Shown: positions 23,301 to 38,300 of the stretch, piece by piece
How the letters are laid out: every line of letters begins with the position of its first letter
Position numbering within the stretch: position 1 is the stretch's first letter
Assembly (NCBI GenBank): GCA_031841125.1
Contig: JAJSSI010000052.1
Coordinates: 1 to 64,000 of the forward strand
DNA from: Acanthococcus lagerstroemiae
Taxonomy: Eukaryota > Arthropoda > Insecta > Hemiptera > Eriococcidae
Direction: 5' to 3'
DNA length: 64,000 nt
Position numbers and translations under genes: made by a program
Notes under the pieces: generated by a model
Databases searched by the model: none
What the model was told of the DNA's origin: nothing
What the model saw: the letters and a program-made list of their open reading frames with translations, nothing else

Positions 23301-26300
23301 AAAATTTGAGAAAATCAAAAATTTCGAATTCATGAGTGTTTCTTACTCAATTTTTCACGCTGAGTTCGAATTCGCTGTTGCAATTTGGCGGCGACCCTCC
23401 GTTCCCGAGATACCCTCGAAAAAGTTGGAAAAATTGATCAATTTGGGTCAAAAAATGACTCTAGCTCAATTTTGACAACGGATTCGAATTCGTCTCGAAA
23501 AATTGACTAACTAGCACCAGCCCCGACGCCGTAGCTCTCCGAAAATTTTTTCGCCCCAAAAAATGCATGATGTATAGTATGGAGAAATTTTCAAAATTTG
23601 AGAAAATCAAAAATTTCGAATTCATGAGTGTTTCTTACTCAATTTTTCACGCTGAGTTCGAATTCGCTGTTGCAATTTGGCGGCGACCCTCCGTTCCCGA
23701 GATACCCTCGAAAAAGTTGGAAAAATTGATCAATTTGGGTCAAAAAATGACTCTAGCTCAATTTTGACAACGGATTCGAATTCGTCTCGAAAAATTGACT
23801 AACTAGCACCAGCCCCGACGCCGTAGCTCTCCGAAAATTTTTTCGCCCCAAAAAATGCATGATGTATAGTATGGAGAAATTTTCAAAATTTGAGAAAATC
23901 AAAAATTTCGAATTCATGAGTGTTTCTTACTCAATTTTTCACGCTGAGTTCGAATTCGCTGTTGCAATTTGGCGGCGACCCTCCGTTCCCGAGATACCCT
24001 CGAAAAAGTTGGAAAAATTGATCAATTTGGGTCAAAAAATGACTCTAGCTCAATTTTGACAACGGATTCGAATTCGTCTCGAAAAATTGACTAACTAGCA
24101 CCAGCCCCGACGCCGTAGCTCTCCGAAAATTTTTTCGCCCCAAAAAATGCATGATGTATAGTATGGAGAAATTTTCAAAATTTGAGAAAATCAAAAATTT
24201 CGAATTCATGAGTGTTTCTTACTCAATTTTTCACGCTGAGTTCGAATTCGCTGTTGCAATTTGGCGGCGACCCTCCGTTCCCGAGATACCCTCGAAAAAG
24301 TTGGAAAAATTGATCAATTTGGGTCAAAAAATGACTCTAGCTCAATTTTGACAACGGATTCGAATTCGTCTCGAAAAATTGACTAACTAGCACCAGCCCC
24401 GACGCCGTAGCTCTCCGAAAATTTTTTCGCCCCAAAAAATGCATGATGTATAGTATGGAGAAATTTTCAAAATTTGAGAAAATCAAAAATTTCGAATTCA
24501 TGAGTGTTTCTTACTCAATTTTTCACGCTGAGTTCGAATTCGCTGTTGCAATTTGGCGGCGACCCTCCGTTCCCGAGATACCCTCGAAAAAGTTGGAAAA
24601 ATTGATCAATTTGGGTCAAAAAATGACTCTAGCTCAATTTTGACAACGGATTCGAATTCGTCTCGAAAAATTGACTAACTAGCACCAGCCCCGACGCCGT
24701 AGCTCTCCGAAAATTTTTTCGCCCCAAAAAATGCATGATGTATAGTATGGAGAAATTTTCAAAATTTGAGAAAATCAAAAATTTCGAATTCATGAGTGTT
24801 TCTTACTCAATTTTTCACGCTGAGTTCGAATTCGCTGTTGCAATTTGGCGGCGACCCTCCGTTCCCGAGATACCCTCGAAAAAGTTGGAAAAATTGATCA
24901 ATTTGGGTCAAAAAATGACTCTAGCTCAATTTTGACAACGGATTCGAATTCGTCTCGAAAAATTGACTAACTAGCACCAGCCCCGACGCCGTAGCTCTCC
25001 GAAAATTTTTTCGCCCCAAAAAATGCATGATGTATAGTATGGAGAAATTTTCAAAATTTGAGAAAATCAAAAATTTCGAATTCATGAGTGTTTCTTACTC
25101 AATTTTTCACGCTGAGTTCGAATTCGCTGTTGCAATTTGGCGGCGACCCTCCGTTCCCGAGATACCCTCGAAAAAGTTGGAAAAATTGATCAATTTGGGT
25201 CAAAAAATGACTCTAGCTCAATTTTGACAACGGATTCGAATTCGTCTCGAAAAATTGACTAACTAGCACCAGCCCCGACGCCGTAGCTCTCCGAAAATTT
25301 TTTCGCCCCAAAAAATGCATGATGTATAGTATGGAGAAATTTTCAAAATTTGAGAAAATCAAAAATTTCGAATTCATGAGTGTTTCTTACTCAATTTTTC
25401 ACGCTGAGTTCGAATTCGCTGTTGCAATTTGGCGGCGACCCTCCGTTCCCGAGATACCCTCGAAAAAGTTGGAAAAATTGATCAATTTGGGTCAAAAAAT
25501 GACTCTAGCTCAATTTTGACAACGGATTCGAATTCGTCTCGAAAAATTGACTAACTAGCACCAGCCCCGACGCCGTAGCTCTCCGAAAATTTTTTCGCCC
25601 CAAAAAATGCATGATGTATAGTATGGAGAAATTTTCAAAATTTGAGAAAATCAAAAATTTCGAATTCATGAGTGTTTCTTACTCAATTTTTCACGCTGAG
25701 TTCGAATTCGCTGTTGCAATTTGGCGGCGACCCTCCGTTCCCGAGATACCCTCGAAAAAGTTGGAAAAATTGATCAATTTGGGTCAAAAAATGACTCTAG
25801 CTCAATTTTGACAACGGATTCGAATTCGTCTCGAAAAATTGACTAACTAGCACCAGCCCCGACGCCGTAGCTCTCCGAAAATTTTTTCGCCCCAAAAAAT
25901 GCATGATGTATAGTATGGAGAAATTTTCAAAATTTGAGAAAATCAAAAATTTCGAATTCATGAGTGTTTCTTACTCAATTTTTCACGCTGAGTTCGAATT
26001 CGCTGTTGCAATTTGGCGGCGACCCTCCGTTCCCGAGATACCCTCGAAAAAGTTGGAAAAATTGATCAATTTGGGTCAAAAAATGACTCTAGCTCAATTT
26101 TGACAACGGATTCGAATTCGTCTCGAAAAATTGACTAACTAGCACCAGCCCCGACGCCGTAGCTCTCCGAAAATTTTTTCGCCCCAAAAAATGCATGATG
26201 TATAGTATGGAGAAATTTTCAAAATTTGAGAAAATCAAAAATTTCGAATTCATGAGTGTTTCTTACTCAATTTTTCACGCTGAGTTCGAATTCGCTGTTG

Positions 26301-29300
26301 CAATTTGGCGGCGACCCTCCGTTCCCGAGATACCCTCGAAAAAGTTGGAAAAATTGATCAATTTGGGTCAAAAAATGACTCTAGCTCAATTTTGACAACG
26401 GATTCGAATTCGTCTCGAAAAATTGACTAACTAGCACCAGCCCCGACGCCGTAGCTCTCCGAAAATTTTTTCGCCCCAAAAAATGCATGATGTATAGTAT
26501 GGAGAAATTTTCAAAATTTGAGAAAATCAAAAATTTCGAATTCATGAGTGTTTCTTACTCAATTTTTCACGCTGAGTTCGAATTCGCTGTTGCAATTTGG
26601 CGGCGACCCTCCGTTCCCGAGATACCCTCGAAAAAGTTGGAAAAATTGATCAATTTGGGTCAAAAAATGACTCTAGCTCAATTTTGACAACGGATTCGAA
26701 TTCGTCTCGAAAAATTGACTAACTAGCACCAGCCCCGACGCCGTAGCTCTCCGAAAATTTTTTCGCCCCAAAAAATGCATGATGTATAGTATGGAGAAAT
26801 TTTCAAAATTTGAGAAAATCAAAAATTTCGAATTCATGAGTGTTTCTTACTCAATTTTTCACGCTGAGTTCGAATTCGCTGTTGCAATTTGGCGGCGACC
26901 CTCCGTTCCCGAGATACCCTCGAAAAAGTTGGAAAAATTGATCAATTTGGGTCAAAAAATGACTCTAGCTCAATTTTGACAACGGATTCGAATTCGTCTC
27001 GAAAAATTGACTAACTAGCACCAGCCCCGACGCCGTAGCTCTCCGAAAATTTTTTCGCCCCAAAAAATGCATGATGTATAGTATGGAGAAATTTTCAAAA
27101 TTTGAGAAAATCAAAAATTTCGAATTCATGAGTGTTTCTTACTCAATTTTTCACGCTGAGTTCGAATTCGCTGTTGCAATTTGGCGGCGACCCTCCGTTC
27201 CCGAGATACCCTCGAAAAAGTTGGAAAAATTGATCAATTTGGGTCAAAAAATGACTCTAGCTCAATTTTGACAACGGATTCGAATTCGTCTCGAAAAATT
27301 GACTAACTAGCACCAGCCCCGACGCCGTAGCTCTCCGAAAATTTTTTCGCCCCAAAAAATGCATGATGTATAGTATGGAGAAATTTTCAAAATTTGAGAA
27401 AATCAAAAATTTCGAATTCATGAGTGTTTCTTACTCAATTTTTCACGCTGAGTTCGAATTCGCTGTTGCAATTTGGCGGCGACCCTCCGTTCCCGAGATA
27501 CCCTCGAAAAAGTTGGAAAAATTGATCAATTTGGGTCAAAAAATGACTCTAGCTCAATTTTGACAACGGATTCGAATTCGTCTCGAAAAATTGACTAACT
27601 AGCACCAGCCCCGACGCCGTAGCTCTCCGAAAATTTTTTCGCCCCAAAAAATGCATGATGTATAGTATGGAGAAATTTTCAAAATTTGAGAAAATCAAAA
27701 ATTTCGAATTCATGAGTGTTTCTTACTCAATTTTTCACGCTGAGTTCGAATTCGCTGTTGCAATTTGGCGGCGACCCTCCGTTCCCGAGATACCCTCGAA
27801 AAAGTTGGAAAAATTGATCAATTTGGGTCAAAAAATGACTCTAGCTCAATTTTGACAACGGATTCGAATTCGTCTCGAAAAATTGACTAACTAGCACCAG
27901 CCCCGACGCCGTAGCTCTCCGAAAATTTTTTCGCCCCAAAAAATGCATGATGTATAGTATGGAGAAATTTTCAAAATTTGAGAAAATCAAAAATTTCGAA
28001 TTCATGAGTGTTTCTTACTCAATTTTTCACGCTGAGTTCGAATTCGCTGTTGCAATTTGGCGGCGACCCTCCGTTCCCGAGATACCCTCGAAAAAGTTGG
28101 AAAAATTGATCAATTTGGGTCAAAAAATGACTCTAGCTCAATTTTGACAACGGATTCGAATTCGTCTCGAAAAATTGACTAACTAGCACCAGCCCCGACG
28201 CCGTAGCTCTCCGAAAATTTTTTCGCCCCAAAAAATGCATGATGTATAGTATGGAGAAATTTTCAAAATTTGAGAAAATCAAAAATTTCGAATTCATGAG
28301 TGTTTCTTACTCAATTTTTCACGCTGAGTTCGAATTCGCTGTTGCAATTTGGCGGCGACCCTCCGTTCCCGAGATACCCTCGAAAAAGTTGGAAAAATTG
28401 ATCAATTTGGGTCAAAAAATGACTCTAGCTCAATTTTGACAACGGATTCGAATTCGTCTCGAAAAATTGACTAACTAGCACCAGCCCCGACGCCGTAGCT
28501 CTCCGAAAATTTTTTCGCCCCAAAAAATGCATGATGTATAGTATGGAGAAATTTTCAAAATTTGAGAAAATCAAAAATTTCGAATTCATGAGTGTTTCTT
28601 ACTCAATTTTTCACGCTGAGTTCGAATTCGCTGTTGCAATTTGGCGGCGACCCTCCGTTCCCGAGATACCCTCGAAAAAGTTGGAAAAATTGATCAATTT
28701 GGGTCAAAAAATGACTCTAGCTCAATTTTGACAACGGATTCGAATTCGTCTCGAAAAATTGACTAACTAGCACCAGCCCCGACGCCGTAGCTCTCCGAAA
28801 ATTTTTTCGCCCCAAAAAATGCATGATGTATAGTATGGAGAAATTTTCAAAATTTGAGAAAATCAAAAATTTCGAATTCATGAGTGTTTCTTACTCAATT
28901 TTTCACGCTGAGTTCGAATTCGCTGTTGCAATTTGGCGGCGACCCTCCGTTCCCGAGATACCCTCGAAAAAGTTGGAAAAATTGATCAATTTGGGTCAAA
29001 AAATGACTCTAGCTCAATTTTGACAACGGATTCGAATTCGTCTCGAAAAATTGACTAACTAGCACCAGCCCCGACGCCGTAGCTCTCCGAAAATTTTTTC
29101 GCCCCAAAAAATGCATGATGTATAGTATGGAGAAATTTTCAAAATTTGAGAAAATCAAAAATTTCGAATTCATGAGTGTTTCTTACTCAATTTTTCACGC
29201 TGAGTTCGAATTCGCTGTTGCAATTTGGCGGCGACCCTCCGTTCCCGAGATACCCTCGAAAAAGTTGGAAAAATTGATCAATTTGGGTCAAAAAATGACT

Positions 29301-32300
29301 CTAGCTCAATTTTGACAACGGATTCGAATTCGTCTCGAAAAATTGACTAACTAGCACCAGCCCCGACGCCGTAGCTCTCCGAAAATTTTTTCGCCCCAAA
29401 AAATGCATGATGTATAGTATGGAGAAATTTTCAAAATTTGAGAAAATCAAAAATTTCGAATTCATGAGTGTTTCTTACTCAATTTTTCACGCTGAGTTCG
29501 AATTCGCTGTTGCAATTTGGCGGCGACCCTCCGTTCCCGAGATACCCTCGAAAAAGTTGGAAAAATTGATCAATTTGGGTCAAAAAATGACTCTAGCTCA
29601 ATTTTGACAACGGATTCGAATTCGTCTCGAAAAATTGACTAACTAGCACCAGCCCCGACGCCGTAGCTCTCCGAAAATTTTTTCGCCCCAAAAAATGCAT
29701 GATGTATAGTATGGAGAAATTTTCAAAATTTGAGAAAATCAAAAATTTCGAATTCATGAGTGTTTCTTACTCAATTTTTCACGCTGAGTTCGAATTCGCT
29801 GTTGCAATTTGGCGGCGACCCTCCGTTCCCGAGATACCCTCGAAAAAGTTGGAAAAATTGATCAATTTGGGTCAAAAAATGACTCTAGCTCAATTTTGAC
29901 AACGGATTCGAATTCGTCTCGAAAAATTGACTAACTAGCACCAGCCCCGACGCCGTAGCTCTCCGAAAATTTTTTCGCCCCAAAAAATGCATGATGTATA
30001 GTATGGAGAAATTTTCAAAATTTGAGAAAATCAAAAATTTCGAATTCATGAGTGTTTCTTACTCAATTTTTCACGCTGAGTTCGAATTCGCTGTTGCAAT
30101 TTGGCGGCGACCCTCCGTTCCCGAGATACCCTCGAAAAAGTTGGAAAAATTGATCAATTTGGGTCAAAAAATGACTCTAGCTCAATTTTGACAACGGATT
30201 CGAATTCGTCTCGAAAAATTGACTAACTAGCACCAGCCCCGACGCCGTAGCTCTCCGAAAATTTTTTCGCCCCAAAAAATGCATGATGTATAGTATGGAG
30301 AAATTTTCAAAATTTGAGAAAATCAAAAATTTCGAATTCATGAGTGTTTCTTACTCAATTTTTCACGCTGAGTTCGAATTCGCTGTTGCAATTTGGCGGC
30401 GACCCTCCGTTCCCGAGATACCCTCGAAAAAGTTGGAAAAATTGATCAATTTGGGTCAAAAAATGACTCTAGCTCAATTTTGACAACGGATTCGAATTCG
30501 TCTCGAAAAATTGACTAACTAGCACCAGCCCCGACGCCGTAGCTCTCCGAAAATTTTTTCGCCCCAAAAAATGCATGATGTATAGTATGGAGAAATTTTC
30601 AAAATTTGAGAAAATCAAAAATTTCGAATTCATGAGTGTTTCTTACTCAATTTTTCACGCTGAGTTCGAATTCGCTGTTGCAATTTGGCGGCGACCCTCC
30701 GTTCCCGAGATACCCTCGAAAAAGTTGGAAAAATTGATCAATTTGGGTCAAAAAATGACTCTAGCTCAATTTTGACAACGGATTCGAATTCGTCTCGAAA
30801 AATTGACTAACTAGCACCAGCCCCGACGCCGTAGCTCTCCGAAAATTTTTTCGCCCCAAAAAATGCATGATGTATAGTATGGAGAAATTTTCAAAATTTG
30901 AGAAAATCAAAAATTTCGAATTCATGAGTGTTTCTTACTCAATTTTTCACGCTGAGTTCGAATTCGCTGTTGCAATTTGGCGGCGACCCTCCGTTCCCGA
31001 GATACCCTCGAAAAAGTTGGAAAAATTGATCAATTTGGGTCAAAAAATGACTCTAGCTCAATTTTGACAACGGATTCGAATTCGTCTCGAAAAATTGACT
31101 AACTAGCACCAGCCCCGACGCCGTAGCTCTCCGAAAATTTTTTCGCCCCAAAAAATGCATGATGTATAGTATGGAGAAATTTTCAAAATTTGAGAAAATC
31201 AAAAATTTCGAATTCATGAGTGTTTCTTACTCAATTTTTCACGCTGAGTTCGAATTCGCTGTTGCAATTTGGCGGCGACCCTCCGTTCCCGAGATACCCT
31301 CGAAAAAGTTGGAAAAATTGATCAATTTGGGTCAAAAAATGACTCTAGCTCAATTTTGACAACGGATTCGAATTCGTCTCGAAAAATTGACTAACTAGCA
31401 CCAGCCCCGACGCCGTAGCTCTCCGAAAATTTTTTCGCCCCAAAAAATGCATGATGTATAGTATGGAGAAATTTTCAAAATTTGAGAAAATCAAAAATTT
31501 CGAATTCATGAGTGTTTCTTACTCAATTTTTCACGCTGAGTTCGAATTCGCTGTTGCAATTTGGCGGCGACCCTCCGTTCCCGAGATACCCTCGAAAAAG
31601 TTGGAAAAATTGATCAATTTGGGTCAAAAAATGACTCTAGCTCAATTTTGACAACGGATTCGAATTCGTCTCGAAAAATTGACTAACTAGCACCAGCCCC
31701 GACGCCGTAGCTCTCCGAAAATTTTTTCGCCCCAAAAAATGCATGATGTATAGTATGGAGAAATTTTCAAAATTTGAGAAAATCAAAAATTTCGAATTCA
31801 TGAGTGTTTCTTACTCAATTTTTCACGCTGAGTTCGAATTCGCTGTTGCAATTTGGCGGCGACCCTCCGTTCCCGAGATACCCTCGAAAAAGTTGGAAAA
31901 ATTGATCAATTTGGGTCAAAAAATGACTCTAGCTCAATTTTGACAACGGATTCGAATTCGTCTCGAAAAATTGACTAACTAGCACCAGCCCCGACGCCGT
32001 AGCTCTCCGAAAATTTTTTCGCCCCAAAAAATGCATGATGTATAGTATGGAGAAATTTTCAAAATTTGAGAAAATCAAAAATTTCGAATTCATGAGTGTT
32101 TCTTACTCAATTTTTCACGCTGAGTTCGAATTCGCTGTTGCAATTTGGCGGCGACCCTCCGTTCCCGAGATACCCTCGAAAAAGTTGGAAAAATTGATCA
32201 ATTTGGGTCAAAAAATGACTCTAGCTCAATTTTGACAACGGATTCGAATTCGTCTCGAAAAATTGACTAACTAGCACCAGCCCCGACGCCGTAGCTCTCC

Positions 32301-35300
32301 GAAAATTTTTTCGCCCCAAAAAATGCATGATGTATAGTATGGAGAAATTTTCAAAATTTGAGAAAATCAAAAATTTCGAATTCATGAGTGTTTCTTACTC
32401 AATTTTTCACGCTGAGTTCGAATTCGCTGTTGCAATTTGGCGGCGACCCTCCGTTCCCGAGATACCCTCGAAAAAGTTGGAAAAATTGATCAATTTGGGT
32501 CAAAAAATGACTCTAGCTCAATTTTGACAACGGATTCGAATTCGTCTCGAAAAATTGACTAACTAGCACCAGCCCCGACGCCGTAGCTCTCCGAAAATTT
32601 TTTCGCCCCAAAAAATGCATGATGTATAGTATGGAGAAATTTTCAAAATTTGAGAAAATCAAAAATTTCGAATTCATGAGTGTTTCTTACTCAATTTTTC
32701 ACGCTGAGTTCGAATTCGCTGTTGCAATTTGGCGGCGACCCTCCGTTCCCGAGATACCCTCGAAAAAGTTGGAAAAATTGATCAATTTGGGTCAAAAAAT
32801 GACTCTAGCTCAATTTTGACAACGGATTCGAATTCGTCTCGAAAAATTGACTAACTAGCACCAGCCCCGACGCCGTAGCTCTCCGAAAATTTTTTCGCCC
32901 CAAAAAATGCATGATGTATAGTATGGAGAAATTTTCAAAATTTGAGAAAATCAAAAATTTCGAATTCATGAGTGTTTCTTACTCAATTTTTCACGCTGAG
33001 TTCGAATTCGCTGTTGCAATTTGGCGGCGACCCTCCGTTCCCGAGATACCCTCGAAAAAGTTGGAAAAATTGATCAATTTGGGTCAAAAAATGACTCTAG
33101 CTCAATTTTGACAACGGATTCGAATTCGTCTCGAAAAATTGACTAACTAGCACCAGCCCCGACGCCGTAGCTCTCCGAAAATTTTTTCGCCCAAAAAATG
33201 CATGATGTATAGTATGGAGAAATTTTCAAAATTTGAGAAAATCAAAAATTTCGAATTCATGAGTGTTTCTTACTCAATTTTTCACGCTGAGTTCGAATTC
33301 GCTGTTGCAATTTGGCGGCGACCCTCCGTTCCCGAGATACCCTCGAAAAAGTTGGAAAAATTGATCAATTTGGGTCAAAAAATGACTCTAGCTCAATTTT
33401 GACAACGGATTCGAATTCGTCTCGAAAAATTGACTAACTAGCACCAGCCCCGACGCCGTAGCTCTCCGAAAATTTTTTCGCCCCAAAAAATGCATGATGT
33501 ATAGTATGGAGAAATTTTCAAAATTTGAGAAAATCAAAAATTTCGAATTCATGAGTGTTTCTTACTCAATTTTTCACGCTGAGTTCGAATTCGCTGTTGC
33601 AATTTGGCGGCGACCCTCCGTTCCCGAGATACCCTCGAAAAAGTTGGAAAAATTGATCAATTTGGGTCAAAAAATGACTCTAGCTCAATTTTGACAACGG
33701 ATTCGAATTCGTCTCGAAAAATTGACTAACTAGCACCAGCCCCGACGCCGTAGCTCTCCGAAAATTTTTTCGCCCCAAAAAATGCATGATGTATAGTATG
33801 GAGAAATTTTCAAAATTTGAGAAAATCAAAAATTTCGAATTCATGAGTGTTTCTTACTCAATTTTTCACGCTGAGTTCGAATTCGCTGTTGCAATTTGGC
33901 GGCGACCCTCCGTTCCCGAGATACCCTCGAAAAAGTTGGAAAAATTGATCAATTTGGGTCAAAAAATGACTCTAGCTCAATTTTGACAACGGATTCGAAT
34001 TCGTCTCGAAAAATTGACTAACTAGCACCAGCCCCGACGCCGTAGCTCTCCGAAAATTTTTTCGCCCCAAAAAATGCATGATGTATAGTATGGAGAAATT
34101 TTCAAAATTTGAGAAAATCAAAAATTTCGAATTCATGAGTGTTTCTTACTCAATTTTTCACGCTGAGTTCGAATTCGCTGTTGCAATTTGGCGGCGACCC
34201 TCCGTTCCCGAGATACCCTCGAAAAAGTTGGAAAAATTGATCAATTTGGGTCAAAAAATGACTCTAGCTCAATTTTGACAACGGATTCGAATTCGTCTCG
34301 AAAAATTGACTAACTAGCACCAGCCCCGACGCCGTAGCTCTCCGAAAATTTTTTCGCCCCAAAAAATGCATGATGTATAGTATGGAGAAATTTTCAAAAT
34401 TTGAGAAAATCAAAAATTTCGAATTCATGAGTGTTTCTTACTCAATTTTTCACGCTGAGTTCGAATTCGCTGTTGCAATTTGGCGGCGACCCTCCGTTCC
34501 CGAGATACCCTCGAAAAAGTTGGAAAAATTGATCAATTTGGGTCAAAAAATGACTCTAGCTCAATTTTGACAACGGATTCGAATTCGTCTCGAAAAATTG
34601 ACTAACTAGCACCAGCCCCGACGCCGTAGCTCTCCGAAAATTTTTTCGCCCCAAAAAATGCATGATGTATAGTATGGAGAAATTTTCAAAATTTGAGAAA
34701 ATCAAAAATTTCGAATTCATGAGTGTTTCTTACTCAATTTTTCACGCTGAGTTCGAATTCGCTGTTGCAATTTGGCGGCGACCCTCCGTTCCCGAGATAC
34801 CCTCGAAAAAGTTGGAAAAATTGATCAATTTGGGTCAAAAAATGACTCTAGCTCAATTTTGACAACGGATTCGAATTCGTCTCGAAAAATTGACTAACTA
34901 GCACCAGCCCCGACGCCGTAGCTCTCCGAAAATTTTTTCGCCCCAAAAAATGCATGATGTATAGTATGGAGAAATTTTCAAAATTTGAGAAAATCAAAAA
35001 TTTCGAATTCATGAGTGTTTCTTACTCAATTTTTCACGCTGAGTTCGAATTCGCTGTTGCAATTTGGCGGCGACCCTCCGTTCCCGAGATACCCTCGAAA
35101 AAGTTGGAAAAATTGATCAATTTGGGTCAAAAAATGACTCTAGCTCAATTTTGACAACGGATTCGAATTCGTCTCGAAAAATTGACTAACTAGCACCAGC
35201 CCCGACGCCGTAGCTCTCCGAAAATTTTTTCGCCCAAAAAATGCATGATGTATAGTATGGAGAAATTTTCAAAATTTGAGAAAATCAAAAATTTCGAATT

Positions 35301-38300
35301 CATGAGTGTTTCTTACTCAATTTTTCACGCTGAGTTCGAATTCGCTGTTGCAATTTGGCGGCGACCCTCCGTTCCCGAGATACCCTCGAAAAAGTTGGAA
35401 AAATTGATCAATTTGGGTCAAAAAATGACTCTAGCTCAATTTTGACAACGGATTCGAATTCGTCTCGAAAAATTGACTAACTAGCACCAGCCCCGACGCC
35501 GTAGCTCTCCGAAAATTTTTTCGCCCCAAAAAATGCATGATGTATAGTATGGAGAAATTTTCAAAATTTGAGAAAATCAAAAATTTCGAATTCATGAGTG
35601 TTTCTTACTCAATTTTTCACGCTGAGTTCGAATTCGCTGTTGCAATTTGGCGGCGACCCTCCGTTCCCGAGATACCCTCGAAAAAGTTGGAAAAATTGAT
35701 CAATTTGGGTCAAAAAATGACTCTAGCTCAATTTTGACAACGGATTCGAATTCGTCTCGAAAAATTGACTAACTAGCACCAGCCCCGACGCCGTAGCTCT
35801 CCGAAAATTTTTTCGCCCCAAAAAATGCATGATGTATAGTATGGAGAAATTTTCAAAATTTGAGAAAATCAAAAATTTCGAATTCATGAGTGTTTCTTAC
35901 TCAATTTTTCACGCTGAGTTCGAATTCGCTGTTGCAATTTGGCGGCGACCCTCCGTTCCCGAGATACCCTCGAAAAAGTTGGAAAAATTGATCAATTTGG
36001 GTCAAAAAATGACTCTAGCTCAATTTTGACAACGGATTCGAATTCGTCTCGAAAAATTGACTAACTAGCACCAGCCCCGACGCCGTAGCTCTCCGAAAAT
36101 TTTTTCGCCCAAAAAATGCATGATGTATAGTATGGAGAAATTTTCAAAATTTGAGAAAATCAAAAATTTCGAATTCATGAGTGTTTCTTACTCAATTTTT
36201 CACGCTGAGTTCGAATTCGCTGTTGCAATTTGGCGGCGACCCTCCGTTCCCGAGATACCCTCGAAAAAGTTGGAAAAATTGATCAATTTGGGTCAAAAAA
36301 TGACTCTAGCTCAATTTTGACAACGGATTCGAATTCGTCTCGAAAAATTGACTAACTAGCACCAGCCCCGACGCCGTAGCTCTCCGAAAATTTTTTCGCC
36401 CCAAAAAATGCATGATGTATAGTATGGAGAAATTTTCAAAATTTGAGAAAATCAAAAATTTCGAATTCATGAGTGTTTCTTACTCAATTTTTCACGCTGA
36501 GTTCGAATTCGCTGTTGCAATTTGGCGGCGACCCTCCGTTCCCGAGATACCCTCGAAAAAGTTGGAAAAATTGATCAATTTGGGTCAAAAAATGACTCTA
36601 GCTCAATTTTGACAACGGATTCGAATTCGTCTCGAAAAATTGACTAACTAGCACCAGCCCCGACGCCGTAGCTCTCCGAAAATTTTTTCGCCCCAAAAAA
36701 TGCATGATGTATAGTATGGAGAAATTTTCAAAATTTGAGAAAATCAAAAATTTCGAATTCATGAGTGTTTCTTACTCAATTTTTCACGCTGAGTTCGAAT
36801 TCGCTGTTGCAATTTGGCGGCGACCCTCCGTTCCCGAGATACCCTCGAAAAAGTTGGAAAAATTGATCAATTTGGGTCAAAAAATGACTCTAGCTCAATT
36901 TTGACAACGGATTCGAATTCGTCTCGAAAAATTGACTAACTAGCACCAGCCCCGACGCCGTAGCTCTCCGAAAATTTTTTCGCCCCAAAAAATGCATGAT
37001 GTATAGTATGGAGAAATTTTCAAAATTTGAGAAAATCAAAAATTTCGAATTCATGAGTGTTTCTTACTCAATTTTTCACGCTGAGTTCGAATTCGCTGTT
37101 GCAATTTGGCGGCGACCCTCCGTTCCCGAGATACCCTCGAAAAAGTTGGAAAAATTGATCAATTTGGGTCAAAAAATGACTCTAGCTCAATTTTGACAAC
37201 GGATTCGAATTCGTCTCGAAAAATTGACTAACTAGCACCAGCCCCGACGCCGTAGCTCTCCGAAAATTTTTTCGCCCCAAAAAATGCATGATGTATAGTA
37301 TGGAGAAATTTTCAAAATTTGAGAAAATCAAAAATTTCGAATTCATGAGTGTTTCTTACTCAATTTTTCACGCTGAGTTCGAATTCGCTGTTGCAATTTG
37401 GCGGCGACCCTCCGTTCCCGAGATACCCTCGAAAAAGTTGGAAAAATTGATCAATTTGGGTCAAAAAATGACTCTAGCTCAATTTTGACAACGGATTCGA
37501 ATTCGTCTCGAAAAATTGACTAACTAGCACCAGCCCCGACGCCGTAGCTCTCCGAAAATTTTTTCGCCCCAAAAAATGCATGATGTATAGTATGGAGAAA
37601 TTTTCAAAATTTGAGAAAATCAAAAATTTCGAATTCATGAGTGTTTCTTACTCAATTTTTCACGCTGAGTTCGAATTCGCTGTTGCAATTTGGCGGCGAC
37701 CCTCCGTTCCCGAGATACCCTCGAAAAAGTTGGAAAAATTGATCAATTTGGGTCAAAAAATGACTCTAGCTCAATTTTGACAACGGATTCGAATTCGTCT
37801 CGAAAAATTGACTAACTAGCACCAGCCCCGACGCCGTAGCTCTCCGAAAATTTTTTCGCCCCAAAAAATGCATGATGTATAGTATGGAGAAATTTTCAAA
37901 ATTTGAGAAAATCAAAAATTTCGAATTCATGAGTGTTTCTTACTCAATTTTTCACGCTGAGTTCGAATTCGCTGTTGCAATTTGGCGGCGACCCTCCGTT
38001 CCCGAGATACCCTCGAAAAAGTTGGAAAAATTGATCAATTTGGGTCAAAAAATGACTCTAGCTCAATTTTGACAACGGATTCGAATTCGTCTCGAAAAAT
38101 TGACTAACTAGCACCAGCCCCGACGCCGTAGCTCTCCGAAAATTTTTTCGCCCCAAAAAATGCATGATGTATAGTATGGAGAAATTTTCAAAATTTGAGA
38201 AAATCAAAAATTTCGAATTCATGAGTGTTTCTTACTCAATTTTTCACGCTGAGTTCGAATTCGCTGTTGCAATTTGGCGGCGACCCTCCGTTCCCGAGAT

